Assembly (NCBI RefSeq): GCF_027943945.1
Contig: NZ_AP027141.1
Span: 2,294,001 to 2,358,000, forward strand
DNA from: Microbacterium terricola
Lineage (GTDB): Bacteria; Actinomycetota; Actinomycetes; Actinomycetales; Microbacteriaceae
Reading direction: 5' to 3'
Length of the DNA stretch: 64,000 nt
The translations under genes were made by a program, and so were the position numbers. Below, piece after piece: positions 1-8,329 of the stretch (positions within the stretch are counted from its first letter, which is position 1; every line of letters begins with the position of its first letter). Below the pieces are notes generated by a model. The model saw only the letters and a list, made by a program, of their open reading frames with translations. It ran no database searches and had not been told where the DNA came from.

Positions 1-5
1 GAGAT

Positions 6-1346
6 CTAGGGGGTCAGGCGCGCCACCGTGCGCGGCCGCACGATCGCCCACAGCGAGATCACCGCGATCACGGCGCAGCCGACCATGACCGAGGCCATCG
101 TCGTCGCGGTGATGTCGGAGCCCGCCGAGATCCACCCGACGACGGGCGTGATCAGGCCGGCGACGCCGAAGTTCGTCGCACCGATGATCGACTGCGCCGT
201 GCCGGCGGCCTTGCCGTGCCTGTCGAGGGCGAGCACCTGCACGCACGGGAACGTGAAGCCGCACGAGGTGATGAACAGGAACAGCGGGATCATCGTGCCC
301 CAGAGGCCGAGTCCCAGCTGATCGGCGACGATGATCCCGGTGCCCGCGATCACGAGCGACGCGGTGGAGAACGCCATCACCCACTGCGGGCCGAACCGCG
401 CGGCCAAGCGCGACGCCGACTGCACGCCGAGCACGATGCCGAGCGAGTTGATGGCGAACAGCACGCCGTACTGCTGCGCGTCGAAGCCGTAGCTCTCCTG
501 GAACAGGAACGACGACGAGGAGAGGTAGGAGAACAGACCGCTGAAGGTCATGCCGCCGATGATCAGCACCCCGACGAAGACGCGGTCGCTGAACACGCTC
601 CGGTACCGCTGCCAGACCGTGGTCGACCCCGTCTCGCTGCGCCGCGCGGGCGGCAGCGTCTCCGGGATGAACAGGATCGCCGAGACGAGCATCACGGCGC
701 CGTAGACGGCGAGCACGACGAAGATGCCGCGCCAGGGCATCACCAGCAGCAGCGCAGAGCCGACCAGGGGTGCGAGCACGGGGGCGACGCCGGAGACCAG
801 GGCCATCCGCGACAGCATCACCACGAGACGCTTGCCGCCGAACAGGTCGCGGATCACGGCCGCAGCGACCACGCCGCCGGCTGCCGCGCCCGCGCCCATC
901 AGCACACGTGCCACCGACAGCAGCTCGAGGGACGGCGCGAGTGCCGCGGCGGTGCTCGCCACGACGTGGACGGCGGTGACGACCAGCAGAGGCCCCCGAC
1001 GCCCGATCTTGTCGCTCAGCGGCCCGACGATCAGCTGGCCCAGTGCGAACCCGATCATGGTGCCGGTCAGGGTCAGCTGGATCGCCGCGGCGGTGGTGTC
1101 GAAGTCGGCCTCCAGCACGGGGAACGCGGGCAGGTACAGGTCGATGGTGAACGGGCCGAGCGCGGTGAGCGCCCCGAGCAGCACGATGTACAGCAGCCGG
1201 CGTCGCGCAGGGATCGCGTCGCCGGGGTGCAGCATGATCGGCGCGGTGGCCGGGTTCGAGCCCAGGGTGCGGATCGCACCGGTGGAGGTCGGGTGCTGCG
1301 CGTGCTGCGGGAGCCGAACGGAGTCGGTCGAGGTCTGATCAGGCAA
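6..1346 (-). CDS. MFS drug-resistance transporter, Bcr/CflA-like
   Basis: This is a 12-segment major facilitator of the Bcr/CflA drug-export subfamily, about 446 residues, expected to expel small toxic molecules by proton antiport at the cytoplasmic membrane. The first membrane segment carries the family-typical stretch ALGPFTIDLYLPAFP. The loop after segment 2 has the MFS motif A (GPLSDKIGRRGPLL, near residue 108). The longest reading uses a TTG start without a clear ribosome binding site. An ATG at 1235 would remove 37 polar residues and begin just before the first membrane helix, which fits the family better. The gene points to the window edge. A perfect palindrome lies upstream at 1411-1426. 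The family is secure; the substrate is unknown. Confidence 0.85.
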   Translation of the reverse strand: MPDQTSTDSVRLPQHAQHPTSTGAIRTLGSNPATAPIMLHPGDAIPARRRLLYIVLLGALTALGPFTIDLYLPAFPVLEADFDTTAAAIQLTLTGTMIGFALGQLIVGPLSDKIGRRGPLLVVTAVHVVASTAAALAPSLELLSVARVLMGAGAAAGGVVAAAVIRDLFGGKRLVVMLSRMALVSGVAPVLAPLVGSALLLVMPWRGIFVVLAVYGAVMLVSAILFIPETLPPARRSETGSTTVWQRYRSVFSDRVFVGVLIIGGMTFSGLFSYLSSSSFLFQESYGFDAQQYGVLFAINSLGIVLGVQSASRLAARFGPQWVMAFSTASLVIAGTGIIVADQLGLGLWGTMIPLFLFITSCGFTFPCVQVLALDRHGKAAGTAQSIIGATNFGVAGLITPVVGWISAGSDITATTMASVMVGCAVIAVISLWAIVRPRTVARLTP

Positions 1347-1410
1347 GAGGAGTCACTTCACGAGAACGGCGAACAGCGCCGGAATCCCGGCGAGTGGGGT
1401 GGGGAGAGAC

Positions 1411-1438
1411 GTCGAATCGATTCGACACGGTCGATTCT
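1411..1438 (-). promoter_or_regulatory. Palindromic operator with -10 box for the MFS gene
   Basis: GTCGAATCGATTCGAC at 1411-1426 is a perfect 16-bp palindrome. On the minus strand a -10-like TAGAAT (1438-1433) precedes it by six bases, so the palindrome covers the expected transcription start of the exporter gene. That is a repressor position. No -35 box is obvious. The regulator is not adjacent in this window. Confidence 0.5.
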
Positions 1439-1488
1439 ACGCGTACGCCCCTTGGAGGATTCCCAGCCCTCTCTCCCATTCACCCGCA

Positions 1489-1494
1489 TAGGCT
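1489..1494 (+). promoter_or_regulatory. Candidate -10 box (TAGGCT) for the DUF3105-DUF305 pair
   Basis: TAGGCT lies about 65 bases before the chosen start at 1560. The same hexamer precedes other genes in this window (13007, 37765, 49687). No convincing -35 box is visible, so this rests on the recurring -10 sequence only. Confidence 0.35.
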
Positions 1495-1559
1495 GGATGC
1501 TGCCGCCTCCCGCGGCCCACCGACCCGCCGCCTTCGGGCCCGAGCCGAGAACAGCGCCC

Positions 1560-2273
1560 ATGACACCTCCTCCCCCGGCCGACAAGCGCACGAGCGGCAA
1601 TCCCGCCACGCAGGCGCGCATCGACATGACCGTCAAGCAGCAGCGCGAGCAGAAGCGCCAGGAGAAGCTGGCGGAGTACCAGAAGCAGCTCGCCAAGCGC
1701 CGCCGCAGCAGGGCCGTGTGGTGGACGGTCGGGAGTCTCGCGGTCATCGCGGTCGTCGCGGCCATCGTGGCGTCGGTCGTGTTCACCCCGCGCCCGGTCG
1801 AGTACCCCCGCGGCGACGGCGACGGAACGGCGATCGAGGGCGTCCAGACGTACGAGAACACGGCGACCCATGTCGAGGGCAGCGTCGAGTACCCGCAGAC
1901 GCCCCCGACGGGCGGCGACCACAACGCGGTCTGGCTCAACTGCGGCATCTACACCGAGCCGCAGCAGAACGAGAACGCGGTGCATGCGCTCGAGCACGGA
2001 GCCGTGTGGATCACCTACGACGCCGATGCGGTCAGCGATGCCGAACTCGGCACCATCAAGGCTCTGCTCCCGTCGAGCTACGTCGTCCTGTCGCCCTATG
2101 AGGGCCTCGACGCGCCCATCGTGGTGAGCGCCTGGAACGCACAGCTGAAGGTCGACTCGGCCGACGACGAGCGCATCGGCGAGTTCATCGCCGCATACTG
2201 GCGCAGCACCAGCGCGCCCGAGCCGAACGCCCCGTGCACCGGCGGCATCGACGGGCCAGGCAAGGTCTCGTGA
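1560..2273 (+). CDS. DUF3105 membrane-anchored protein
   Basis: The product has 237 residues: a charged, Lys/Arg/Gln-rich cytoplasmic N-terminus, one membrane helix near residues 51-73 (WWTVGSLAVIAVVAAIVAS), then an extracytoplasmic DUF3105 domain. Its signature is NCGIY followed by NAVHALEHGAVWITY, with conserved His and Glu residues. DUF3105 has no established function. The gene overlaps the DUF305 gene by four bases (GTGA), a pairing common in actinobacteria, which suggests a joint envelope role, perhaps with metal. The reading frame stays open far upstream, so the start is uncertain. ATG 1560 was chosen; ATG 1497 and ATG 1626 are also in frame, and none has a strong ribosome binding site. 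Confidence 0.8.
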   Translation: MTPPPPADKRTSGNPATQARIDMTVKQQREQKRQEKLAEYQKQLAKRRRSRAVWWTVGSLAVIAVVAAIVASVVFTPRPVEYPRGDGDGTAIEGVQTYENTATHVEGSVEYPQTPPTGGDHNAVWLNCGIYTEPQQNENAVHALEHGAVWITYDADAVSDAELGTIKALLPSSYVVLSPYEGLDAPIVVSAWNAQLKVDSADDERIGEFIAAYWRSTSAPEPNAPCTGGIDGPGKVS

Positions 2274-2935
2274 CCGATCCGGGCGTGACGCGGACTGCCC
2301 GGCCATGGTGGGTCTGGGCGATCGCGGTGGCGCTGATCGTGGGCGCCGCGTTCGCGATCGGCCGCTTCTCCACCTTCGGCGGCGCCGCGTCGACGGCGAC
2401 GCCCACGACGGACTCCGCCGAGGCCGGCTTCGCCCGTGACATGCAGGTGCACCATGCGCAGGCCGTCGAGATGGCGATGCAGGTGTACCGCACCACGGAC
2501 GACGAGACGCTGCGCGCCCTGTCGTACGACATCGCGACCGGTCAGTCGGCGCAGCGCGGCGAGATGTACGACTGGCTCGTCCAGTGGGGTCTCCCGCAGG
2601 CGGGCGCTCCCCTGATGTCGTGGATGACCGCATCCGACGCCCATGGCGGGCACGTCGAGACGGCGCAGCCCACCCAGGACGAGCTCGAGGCGCAGATGGG
2701 CATGGCCACCGATGCCGAACTCGCTCAGCTGGCGGACTCGACGGGCCAGCCGGCCGACTGCCTGTTCCTCGAGCTGATGATCCGCCACCACGAGGGCGCC
2801 ATCCCCATGGCGGCTGCGGTCATCGAGCTCGGCAGTGAGCCCCGCGTGCTGCAGTTCGCGGGGGCGATGGAAGAGACCCAGACCGCCGAGATCGCCGCGA
2901 TGGAATCGCTGCAGTCCCAGCTCTCCTGCAACTGA
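2270..2935 (+). CDS. DUF305 domain protein, exported
   Basis: A 221-residue protein with an N-terminal membrane or signal helix (WWVWAIAVALIVGAAFAIG), followed by a four-helix DUF305 domain. The domain has two His-rich signatures, MQVHHAQAVEMA and MIRHHEGAIPMA. DUF305 proteins resemble ferritin-like bundles, and some, such as cyanobacterial CopM, bind copper. A periplasmic or cell-surface metal-binding role is therefore an inference. The GTG start at 2270 overlaps the stop of the DUF3105 gene, indicating translational coupling. A longer frame starting at 2234 exists but would overlap the upstream gene by 40 bases. Confidence 0.8.
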   Translation: MTDPGVTRTARPWWVWAIAVALIVGAAFAIGRFSTFGGAASTATPTTDSAEAGFARDMQVHHAQAVEMAMQVYRTTDDETLRALSYDIATGQSAQRGEMYDWLVQWGLPQAGAPLMSWMTASDAHGGHVETAQPTQDELEAQMGMATDAELAQLADSTGQPADCLFLELMIRHHEGAIPMAAAVIELGSEPRVLQFAGAMEETQTAEIAAMESLQSQLSCN

Positions 2936-2946
2936 ACGACGGCGCG

Positions 2947-2982
2947 CACGAGGCCGGGAGCCCCCCGGATCCCGGCCTCGTG
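2947..2982. terminator. Bidirectional hairpin between convergent genes
   Basis: CACGAGGCCGGGA (2947-2959) pairs with TCCCGGCCTCGTG (2970-2982): a 13-bp perfect stem with a 10-base loop. It lies between the DUF305 gene and the permease gene, which point at each other, so it can end both transcripts. There is no long T tract, as is usual in high-GC actinobacteria. Confidence 0.75.
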
Positions 2983-2989
2983 ACGAGCC

Positions 2990-3955
2990 TCAGCCCTTCG
3001 TCGCTCCCGCCAGCAGTCCGCGCACGAAGTAGCGCTGCAGCGACAGGAACACGGCGAGCGGCACCACGAGGGCGATGAACGCGCCCGCAGTGAGCAGATA
3101 CCAGTCCTGGCCGCGGCTTCCGGTCATCTCGGCGAGGAGCTTCGTGATCGGAGCGACGTTGCCGTCCGCGAAGATCAGAGCCACCAGCAGGTCGTTCCAG
3201 ACCCAGAGGAACTGGAAGATCGCCACCGACGCGATCGCCGGGGCGGTCAGCGGGAGGATCAGCCGGAAGAAGATCTGCCCGTGACCTGCGCCGTCGACGC
3301 GAGCGGCCTCGATGACCTCGCCCGGGATCTCCGACACGAAGTTGTGCAGCAAGTAGATGATCAGTGGAAGCCCGAACATGGAGTGCGCGATCCACACCTG
3401 CGCGTACCCCGCAGAGCCGAACGGCTCGACGACCGGGAACCCGAAGATCGTCCCCTGCGAGAACAGCAGCAGCAGCGGGATGAGCGCCATCTGGATCGGC
3501 ACGATCTGCAGCGCGAACACCCCGATGAAGAGGATGTTCTTGCCGCGGAACTCCATCCAGGCGAACGCGTAGGCCGCCAGCATCCCGATGCACAGCGGGA
3601 TGACCACCGCGGGGATGGTGATCGCGAACGAGTTCACGAACGCGCCGGCCATGTCGAGCTGGCTGTTGCCGGTCTGCAGCGCCTCGCTGTAGTTGTCGAG
3701 CGTCCAGCCCCAGTTCTGGAAGATCGTCCACCAGCCGGTGGTGTTGATGAGCTCGCGCGGCCGGAACGACGAGATGAACAGGCCGAACGTGGGGATCGTC
3801 CACGCGACCGCGATGATCAGCGCAGCGGCGGTCGCCCACGGCGACGTGAGCCGCTTCTTCGTGCTGGACAGCCCGAGCTCGGCCTTGCGCTCGCCTCGCC
3901 GTATCCGCCGGACCGTCTGCGTATCGGTGGGCAGGTTGATCGGCTGGATGGCCAT
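2990..3955 (-). CDS. Carbohydrate ABC transporter permease, MalG type
   Basis: A 321-residue inner-membrane permease of the binding-protein-dependent sugar importer family. The N-terminal ~35 residues are cytoplasmic and charged, followed by six predicted helices. The EAA loop that docks the ATPase is visible as EAARVDGAGHGQIFFRLILP. The start ATG overlaps the stop of the MalF-type gene by one base (TGATG), so the two are translationally coupled and should form a heterodimer. No ATP-binding gene is present nearby, as is common in actinobacteria where a shared MsiK-type ATPase serves many importers. The substrate is probably an oligosaccharide. Confidence 0.9.
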   Translation of the reverse strand: MAIQPINLPTDTQTVRRIRRGERKAELGLSSTKKRLTSPWATAAALIIAVAWTIPTFGLFISSFRPRELINTTGWWTIFQNWGWTLDNYSEALQTGNSQLDMAGAFVNSFAITIPAVVIPLCIGMLAAYAFAWMEFRGKNILFIGVFALQIVPIQMALIPLLLLFSQGTIFGFPVVEPFGSAGYAQVWIAHSMFGLPLIIYLLHNFVSEIPGEVIEAARVDGAGHGQIFFRLILPLTAPAIASVAIFQFLWVWNDLLVALIFADGNVAPITKLLAEMTGSRGQDWYLLTAGAFIALVVPLAVFLSLQRYFVRGLLAGATKG

Positions 3956-5094
3956 CAGCGCACCTCCCTCTGCCGCTTCAGCTGCACGGCGTTGTAGATC
4001 ACGATGGGCATGACCAGGATGAACAGGATCACGGCGAAGGCAGCAGAGCGTCCGGCCTCGAAGCTCTTGAACTGCGTGTACATCTCGTTCGCCAGCACCG
4101 ACGTGCTGTTGGCGCCCGCGGTCATCGTCCGGACGATGTCGAACACCTTCAGCGAGGTGATCGAGATCGTCGTGAGGACCACGATGAGGGCGGGACGGAT
4201 GCCGGGGACGGTGACATTGAAGAACCGCTGCCACGCGTTGGTGCCGTCGAGCTCCGCCGCCTCGAGCTGCTCGGTCGGGACGCCCTTGATGGCCGCGGAC
4301 AGCACCACCATGGCGAAACCGGTCTGGATCCAGATGAACACGATGATCAGCCACAGCGTGTTCCACGGGTCGTCGGCGAGGAAGTTGTACGGCTCGCCGC
4401 CGAACCACACGATGATCTGATTCAGGAAGCCGATCTGCTCGGCGGTGGCCGGGCGGGGCGTGTACATGAAGCGCCAGATGATCGACGCGCCCACCATCGA
4501 GATCGCCATCGGGAGGAAGACGAGGATCTTGTAGTACTTCTCCCCGCGGGTCTTGTCGATGAAGTACGCGTACGCGAGGCCCGCCGCCGTGGAGACCGCC
4601 GGGGCGATGAGCACCCAGAGGATCGTGTTGACGATGATCCGCACGTTCTGCGGGTTGCCGAAGATCCAGGCGTAGTTCTCGAAGCCGATGAAGGTCGTGC
4701 TCCGCGAGTTCATGAACGACTGCACGATCGTCTGGACCGTCGGGACGACGAGTCCGACCGCCAGCAGCACCATCGCGGGTGTCAGGAAGCCGACGAGCTG
4801 GAACAGCGAGCCGGCGCCGTCCTTCGCACGCTTGTCGAGGAAGAAGAACAGCAGGCCGAGCACAGCGGCTGCGATCATCGCCTGGATCCAGGACTGCAGC
4901 AGGAAGAACACCAGCGCCGGACCGACGACGCAGGCGATCAGCCGGATGACCGTGTAGCGGGTGCCGCGGCGCGGCGCGATCTCGACGAGGAAGAGGATCA
5001 ACCCGATGACGACGAGGAAGATCGACACGATGACGACGATCTCGACCCAGGGGTTGAGGGTGGACAGCCACCGGAAGAAATCTTGGACCGACAT
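3955..5094 (-). CDS. Carbohydrate ABC transporter permease, MalF type
   Basis: A 379-residue permease, longer than usual because the N-terminus carries two or three extra hydrophobic helices (from about residue 15 to 75) before the conserved core. The EAA loop reads EAAELDGTNAWQRFFNVTVP. It pairs with the MalG-type product encoded directly downstream. The gene is preceded by a strong hairpin (5156-5188) that separates it from the binding-protein gene. Such an arrangement usually keeps permease expression below that of the binding protein. Confidence 0.9.
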   Translation of the reverse strand: MSVQDFFRWLSTLNPWVEIVVIVSIFLVVIGLILFLVEIAPRRGTRYTVIRLIACVVGPALVFFLLQSWIQAMIAAAVLGLLFFFLDKRAKDGAGSLFQLVGFLTPAMVLLAVGLVVPTVQTIVQSFMNSRSTTFIGFENYAWIFGNPQNVRIIVNTILWVLIAPAVSTAAGLAYAYFIDKTRGEKYYKILVFLPMAISMVGASIIWRFMYTPRPATAEQIGFLNQIIVWFGGEPYNFLADDPWNTLWLIIVFIWIQTGFAMVVLSAAIKGVPTEQLEAAELDGTNAWQRFFNVTVPGIRPALIVVLTTISITSLKVFDIVRTMTAGANSTSVLANEMYTQFKSFEAGRSAAFAVILFILVMPIVIYNAVQLKRQREVR

Positions 5095-5155
5095 GGGGAC
5101 CTTTCGAGTTCGTCGTCGGACTCTGCGATGCGGCGTACGGCCGCGGGGTGTGTGA

Positions 5156-5188
5156 GCGGGGCCGCCTCCGGTGCGGAGGCGGCCCCGC
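5156..5188 (-). terminator. Intra-operon hairpin after the solute-binding gene
   Basis: A 15-bp perfect GC-rich stem (5156-5170 with 5174-5188, loop GTG) lies immediately after the binding-protein stop and about 60 bases before the MalF-type start. It probably acts as a partial terminator or as a 3' stabilising structure that raises binding-protein mRNA relative to permease mRNA. Confidence 0.6.
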
Positions 5189-5201
5189 CGTCACACGTGG
5201 G

Positions 5202-6539
5202 TCACTCGGACGGCCAGCCGCCCTCGATCTGCTCCAGCACCGTGTCGGTGTCGGTCCCGTTGACCCAGTCGACCATGCCCTTGAAGAAGGTTCCCGCGCC
5301 GACGGCGCCGGGCATGAGGTCGGAGGCGTCGAAGCGGAACGTCGTGGTGTCGTCCTGCAGGATGCTGATGGCTTCCTTCAGGATGTTGCTCGACGCGTTC
5401 TCGGGGTCCAGGCCCTTGTTGGCGCTGATGACGCCGCCCAGGGAGACACGCGAGTTGGCCCAGTCGGCGCTGGAGAGGTACTCCTGCACCTTCTGCGTCG
5501 ACTCGGAGTCGTCGAAGGCCGCGACGATCTCGCCGCCGCCCGTGACGACCGCGCCGTCGCTGGCCCCGCCCGCCTCGAATGGAGGCATCAGGAAGGCCCA
5601 GATGTCGCCGTCCTCTGCGACCTCGGCACCCGCGTCGGTGATGAACCCGTCGAAGAACGAGGCCTGGTGGTGCAGCGCGCAGTCGCCGTTGGCGAGTGCG
5701 CCGGCCGTGTCGCCGAACGGCGTGGTCACGATCGTCGCCGTGTCACCGAAGCCCGCGTTCACGTAGTCGGGGTTGAGCGCGACCTTGCCGAACTCGTCGA
5801 ACGCCGACTTGATGGCGGGATCCGTGAACGGAACCTCGTTGGACACCCACTTGTCGTAGACGTCCGTGCCGGACTGACGGAGGACGATGTCCTCGATCCA
5901 GTCGGTGCCGGGCCAGCCGGTCGCCGCGTCGGAGCCGAAGCCGATGCACCACGGAGGCGTGTCGGTGTCGCTCTGGATCTGCGCCGTGAGATCGAGCAGG
6001 CCCTGCCAGTCGGTGGGCACTTCGTAGCCGTGGTCCGCGAAGAACGACGGCGAGTACCAGATCCACCCCTTGACGCTGGCCATCAGCGGTGCGCCGTAGA
6101 GCGTCCCGTCGACGGTCGCGTAGTTCGCCCAGTCCTCGGTCCAGCCCTCTTCGACGTTCGCCTTGACGGCGTCGGGTGCGGGCACCAGGTAGTCGCGGTT
6201 CGCGATGTCGGCCATGAGGCCGGGCTGCGGGAAGATCGCGATGTCGGGTGCGTTGCCACCCTGTGCGCGAACGGCGATCTGAGCCTCGAACTCCTTCGAC
6301 GATTCGTACTTGATGTCGATGTCGTTCTCTTCCTCCCAGTCCGCCCAGGACTGCTCGAGGAGCTCGGCCTCGGTGTCGGCGATCGTGCCGTACACCGTGA
6401 CGACGCCGTCGTCCTCGCCGCCGTTCCCGTTGTCGTTGTTGTTGGTGCCCGGACCTCCGGTGCAACCCGACAGCGCGATGCCCGCGACCCCCAGGGCTGC
6501 GACGGAGATCAGGAGCCGTGATCGGCCCGTTGTCTTCAT
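5202..6539 (-). CDS. Sugar-binding lipoprotein of ABC importer
   Basis: A 445-residue extracellular solute-binding protein (family 1, alpha-glucoside-binding AglE-like). The N-terminus is a lipoprotein signal with lipobox L-S-G-C and acylated Cys26, followed by an acidic Asn/Gly linker. The mature part begins with VTVYGTIAD and the family-typical APDIAIFPQPG region. The ATG at 6539 was chosen because GAGGAGG lies seven bases upstream. The longer frame lacks a signal peptide at its start. The gene leads the importer operon and is divergent from the LacI regulator. A LacI-like operator covers its probable transcription start. The exact sugar is unknown. Confidence 0.9.
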   Translation of the reverse strand: MKTTGRSRLLISVAALGVAGIALSGCTGGPGTNNNDNGNGGEDDGVVTVYGTIADTEAELLEQSWADWEEENDIDIKYESSKEFEAQIAVRAQGGNAPDIAIFPQPGLMADIANRDYLVPAPDAVKANVEEGWTEDWANYATVDGTLYGAPLMASVKGWIWYSPSFFADHGYEVPTDWQGLLDLTAQIQSDTDTPPWCIGFGSDAATGWPGTDWIEDIVLRQSGTDVYDKWVSNEVPFTDPAIKSAFDEFGKVALNPDYVNAGFGDTATIVTTPFGDTAGALANGDCALHHQASFFDGFITDAGAEVAEDGDIWAFLMPPFEAGGASDGAVVTGGGEIVAAFDDSESTQKVQEYLSSADWANSRVSLGGVISANKGLDPENASSNILKEAISILQDDTTTFRFDASDLMPGAVGAGTFFKGMVDWVNGTDTDTVLEQIEGGWPSE

Positions 6540-6606
6540 GTGTCCTCCTCGTTGAGTGGATGCAGGGGAGACCGTCCCCAGGCATCGGGAACCCGCGCGA
6601 TCGTCG

Positions 6607-6653
6607 GGAACCGATTCCACACTCACGCTAGGGGATGCACAGGGGAACACACA
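6607..6653 (-). promoter_or_regulatory. Promoter and LacI-like operator of the sugar importer operon
   Basis: On the minus strand TGTGTG (6653-6648) and TAGCGT (6630-6625) are 17 bases apart. Just downstream, plus-strand 6607-6618 reads GGAACCGATTCC, a near-perfect 12-bp palindrome of the LacI class with a central CG step. It overlaps the expected transcription start, a repressing position. Confidence 0.6.
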
Positions 6654-6727
6654 ACGATCTATCATCACAACTCGATAAACGCGGCGATGAGGGCGGGAGG
6701 CAGCCGGACTTTTCGCCCTGACATTCA

Positions 6728-6764
6728 GGAACCGGTTCCAGGATGCTCCTCGGCGCGGTATCCT
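6728..6764 (+). promoter_or_regulatory. Promoter and operator of the lacI-family gene
   Basis: GGAACCGGTTCC at 6728-6739 is a perfect 12-bp palindrome. It overlaps the candidate -35 TTCCAG (6736-6741), which is 17 bases from the -10 TATCCT (6759-6764). It matches the site at 6607-6618 in 11 of 12 bases, 121 bases away. This suggests autoregulation and possible looping between the two operators. Confidence 0.6.
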
Positions 6765-6793
6765 TCCTCCGCACCACTCGGAGAGGAGTCTGC

Positions 6794-7840
6794 ATGAGCG
6801 GCATCGCCGATGTGGCCGCGCGTGCCGGTGTCTCGAAGGCGACCGCGAGCCGGGCTCTGACGGGCAGCGGCTACGTGTCCGAGCACACCAGGGCGCGGGT
6901 GCTGGCGGCCGCCGCCGAGCTCGGCTACGTGCCCTCGACGAGCGCCGTGAGCCTCGCGACGGGCCGCACGAACAACATCGGCGTCGTCATGCCGTACGTC
7001 AACCGGTGGTTCTTCGCGGAGGTGCTCGAGGGCATCCAGGCGACGCTGCTCGAGCGGGGACTGGACCTCACCCTGTACGACGCGAAACCAGGCACGGTGG
7101 GGCGCGCGCAGATCTTCGACGACTTCCTCGCCCGCAAGCGGTTCGACGGTCTGATCGCGGTCGGGCTGGAGCCGGAGGACAGGGAGCTGCAGCGGCTCGT
7201 GCAGATCGGGCGCCCGATCGTGAGCGTCGTCGGCTCGGATGAGGGCACCAGCTACGTGTCGGTCGACGACGACCACGCCGTGCGCCGGGCCACCGAGCAC
7301 CTCGTCGCGCTCGGGCACCACGACATCGTGTTCGTCGGCGGCGGCACCGGTCCGCACTGGGCGCACGTCGACCGCCGGCGCCTGCTCGGCTACGAGTCGG
7401 CGATGACGACGGCCGGCCTGTCCGGACACATCCGCCATTTCCGCTCCGACGTGACGATCCCCGGCGGGTACGCCGCGGCGGTCGACCTGCTCAGCGATGC
7501 GCGCACGCGGCCGACCGCCCTCGTGGGCGCGTGCGACGAGGTGGCGATCGGGGCGATCGTGGCCGCACGCCGGCTCGGCATCCAGGTGCCCAGCGACCTC
7601 AGCGTCGTCGGCGTCGACGACCACGAGTACGCCGAGATGTTCTCGCTCACGACACTGCAGCAGCTCCCCCGCCAGCAGGGCTCCGCGGCGGTCGAGCTGC
7701 TGCTCGGGCAGATCGCCGATCCGAGCAGGCCGACGACGATCGTGCAGATGCAGGCGCGGCTGATCGTGCGCAGCTCGACGGCTCCGGTGGATCCTCAGCT
7801 CGCGGCGGCGGCACTGGACAGCGCGGCCACGAAGGCGTGA
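6794..7840 (+). CDS. LacI-family transcriptional regulator
   Basis: A 348-residue repressor. Residues 1-55 form the LacI helix-turn-helix and hinge (IADVAARAGVSKATASRAL), and the rest is a periplasmic-binding-protein-like sugar sensor ending in the typical LTTLQQLPRQQGSAAVELL region. ATG 6794 follows GAGAGGAG at a good distance; the upstream extension is not typical of the family. It is divergent from the importer operon, and matching operators lie at both promoters. It therefore most likely represses the importer in the absence of sugar and also controls itself. Confidence 0.92.
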   Translation: MSGIADVAARAGVSKATASRALTGSGYVSEHTRARVLAAAAELGYVPSTSAVSLATGRTNNIGVVMPYVNRWFFAEVLEGIQATLLERGLDLTLYDAKPGTVGRAQIFDDFLARKRFDGLIAVGLEPEDRELQRLVQIGRPIVSVVGSDEGTSYVSVDDDHAVRRATEHLVALGHHDIVFVGGGTGPHWAHVDRRRLLGYESAMTTAGLSGHIRHFRSDVTIPGGYAAAVDLLSDARTRPTALVGACDEVAIGAIVAARRLGIQVPSDLSVVGVDDHEYAEMFSLTTLQQLPRQQGSAAVELLLGQIADPSRPTTIVQMQARLIVRSSTAPVDPQLAAAALDSAATKA

Positions 7841-7846
7841 GATGCA

Positions 7847-7880
7847 CGAAGGCCCCGGATGCCAGCATCCGGGGCCTTCG
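7847..7880. terminator. Bidirectional terminator between lacI-family gene and rplL
   Basis: A 16-bp perfect inverted repeat (7847-7862 and 7865-7880, centre CA) lies between two convergent genes. Its inner part is an inverted pair of GGATGC/GCATCC, the core of an octamer enriched across this window. Confidence 0.85.
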
Positions 7881-7895
7881 CAGAGTGAAGCGTGA

Positions 7896-8279
7896 TTACT
7901 TGAGGGTAACCGTCGCGCCGGCCTCTTCGAGAGCGGCCTTGGCCTTCTCTGCGGCCTCCTTGTTGGCGCCCTCGAGGACGGCCTTGGGAGCACCGTCGAC
8001 GACGGCCTTGGCCTCGCCGAGGCCCAGCGAGGTGAGCTCGCGGACCGTCTTGATGACCTGGATCTTCTTGTCGCCGGCAGCCTCGAGGATGACGTCGAAC
8101 GAGTCCTTCTCCTCCTCGGCCTCGGCAGCGGCACCTGCGCCACCGGCGCCGGCAACGGCGACGGGAGCAGCGGCGGTGACGTCGAACTTCTCCTCGAACG
8201 CCTTCACGAACTCGCTGAGCTCGACGAGGGTCAGGTCGGCGAACTGCTGCAGCAGTTCCTCAGTGGTGAGCTTCGCCAT
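7896..8279 (-). CDS. rplL: 50S ribosomal protein L7/L12
   Basis: A 127-residue ribosomal stalk protein. The N-terminal dimerisation helices ([20 protein letters not shown]) bind L10, an Ala/Gly/Glu-rich hinge spans roughly residues 37-55, and the C-terminal factor-binding domain holds the conserved run [20 protein letters not shown]. This domain recruits EF-Tu, EF-G, IF2 and RF3. It follows rplJ by 50 bases in the usual stalk operon and ends at a strong terminator. Length and sequence are typical. Confidence 0.98.
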   Translation of the reverse strand: MAKLTTEELLQQFADLTLVELSEFVKAFEEKFDVTAAAPVAVAGAGGAGAAAEAEEEKDSFDVILEAAGDKKIQVIKTVRELTSLGLGEAKAVVDGAPKAVLEGANKEAAEKAKAALEEAGATVTLK

Positions 8280-8329
8280 GATGTATCTCCTAGATGTTGG
8301 TGGGGTTGTGAAAAGAGATCGCCGGTCGC

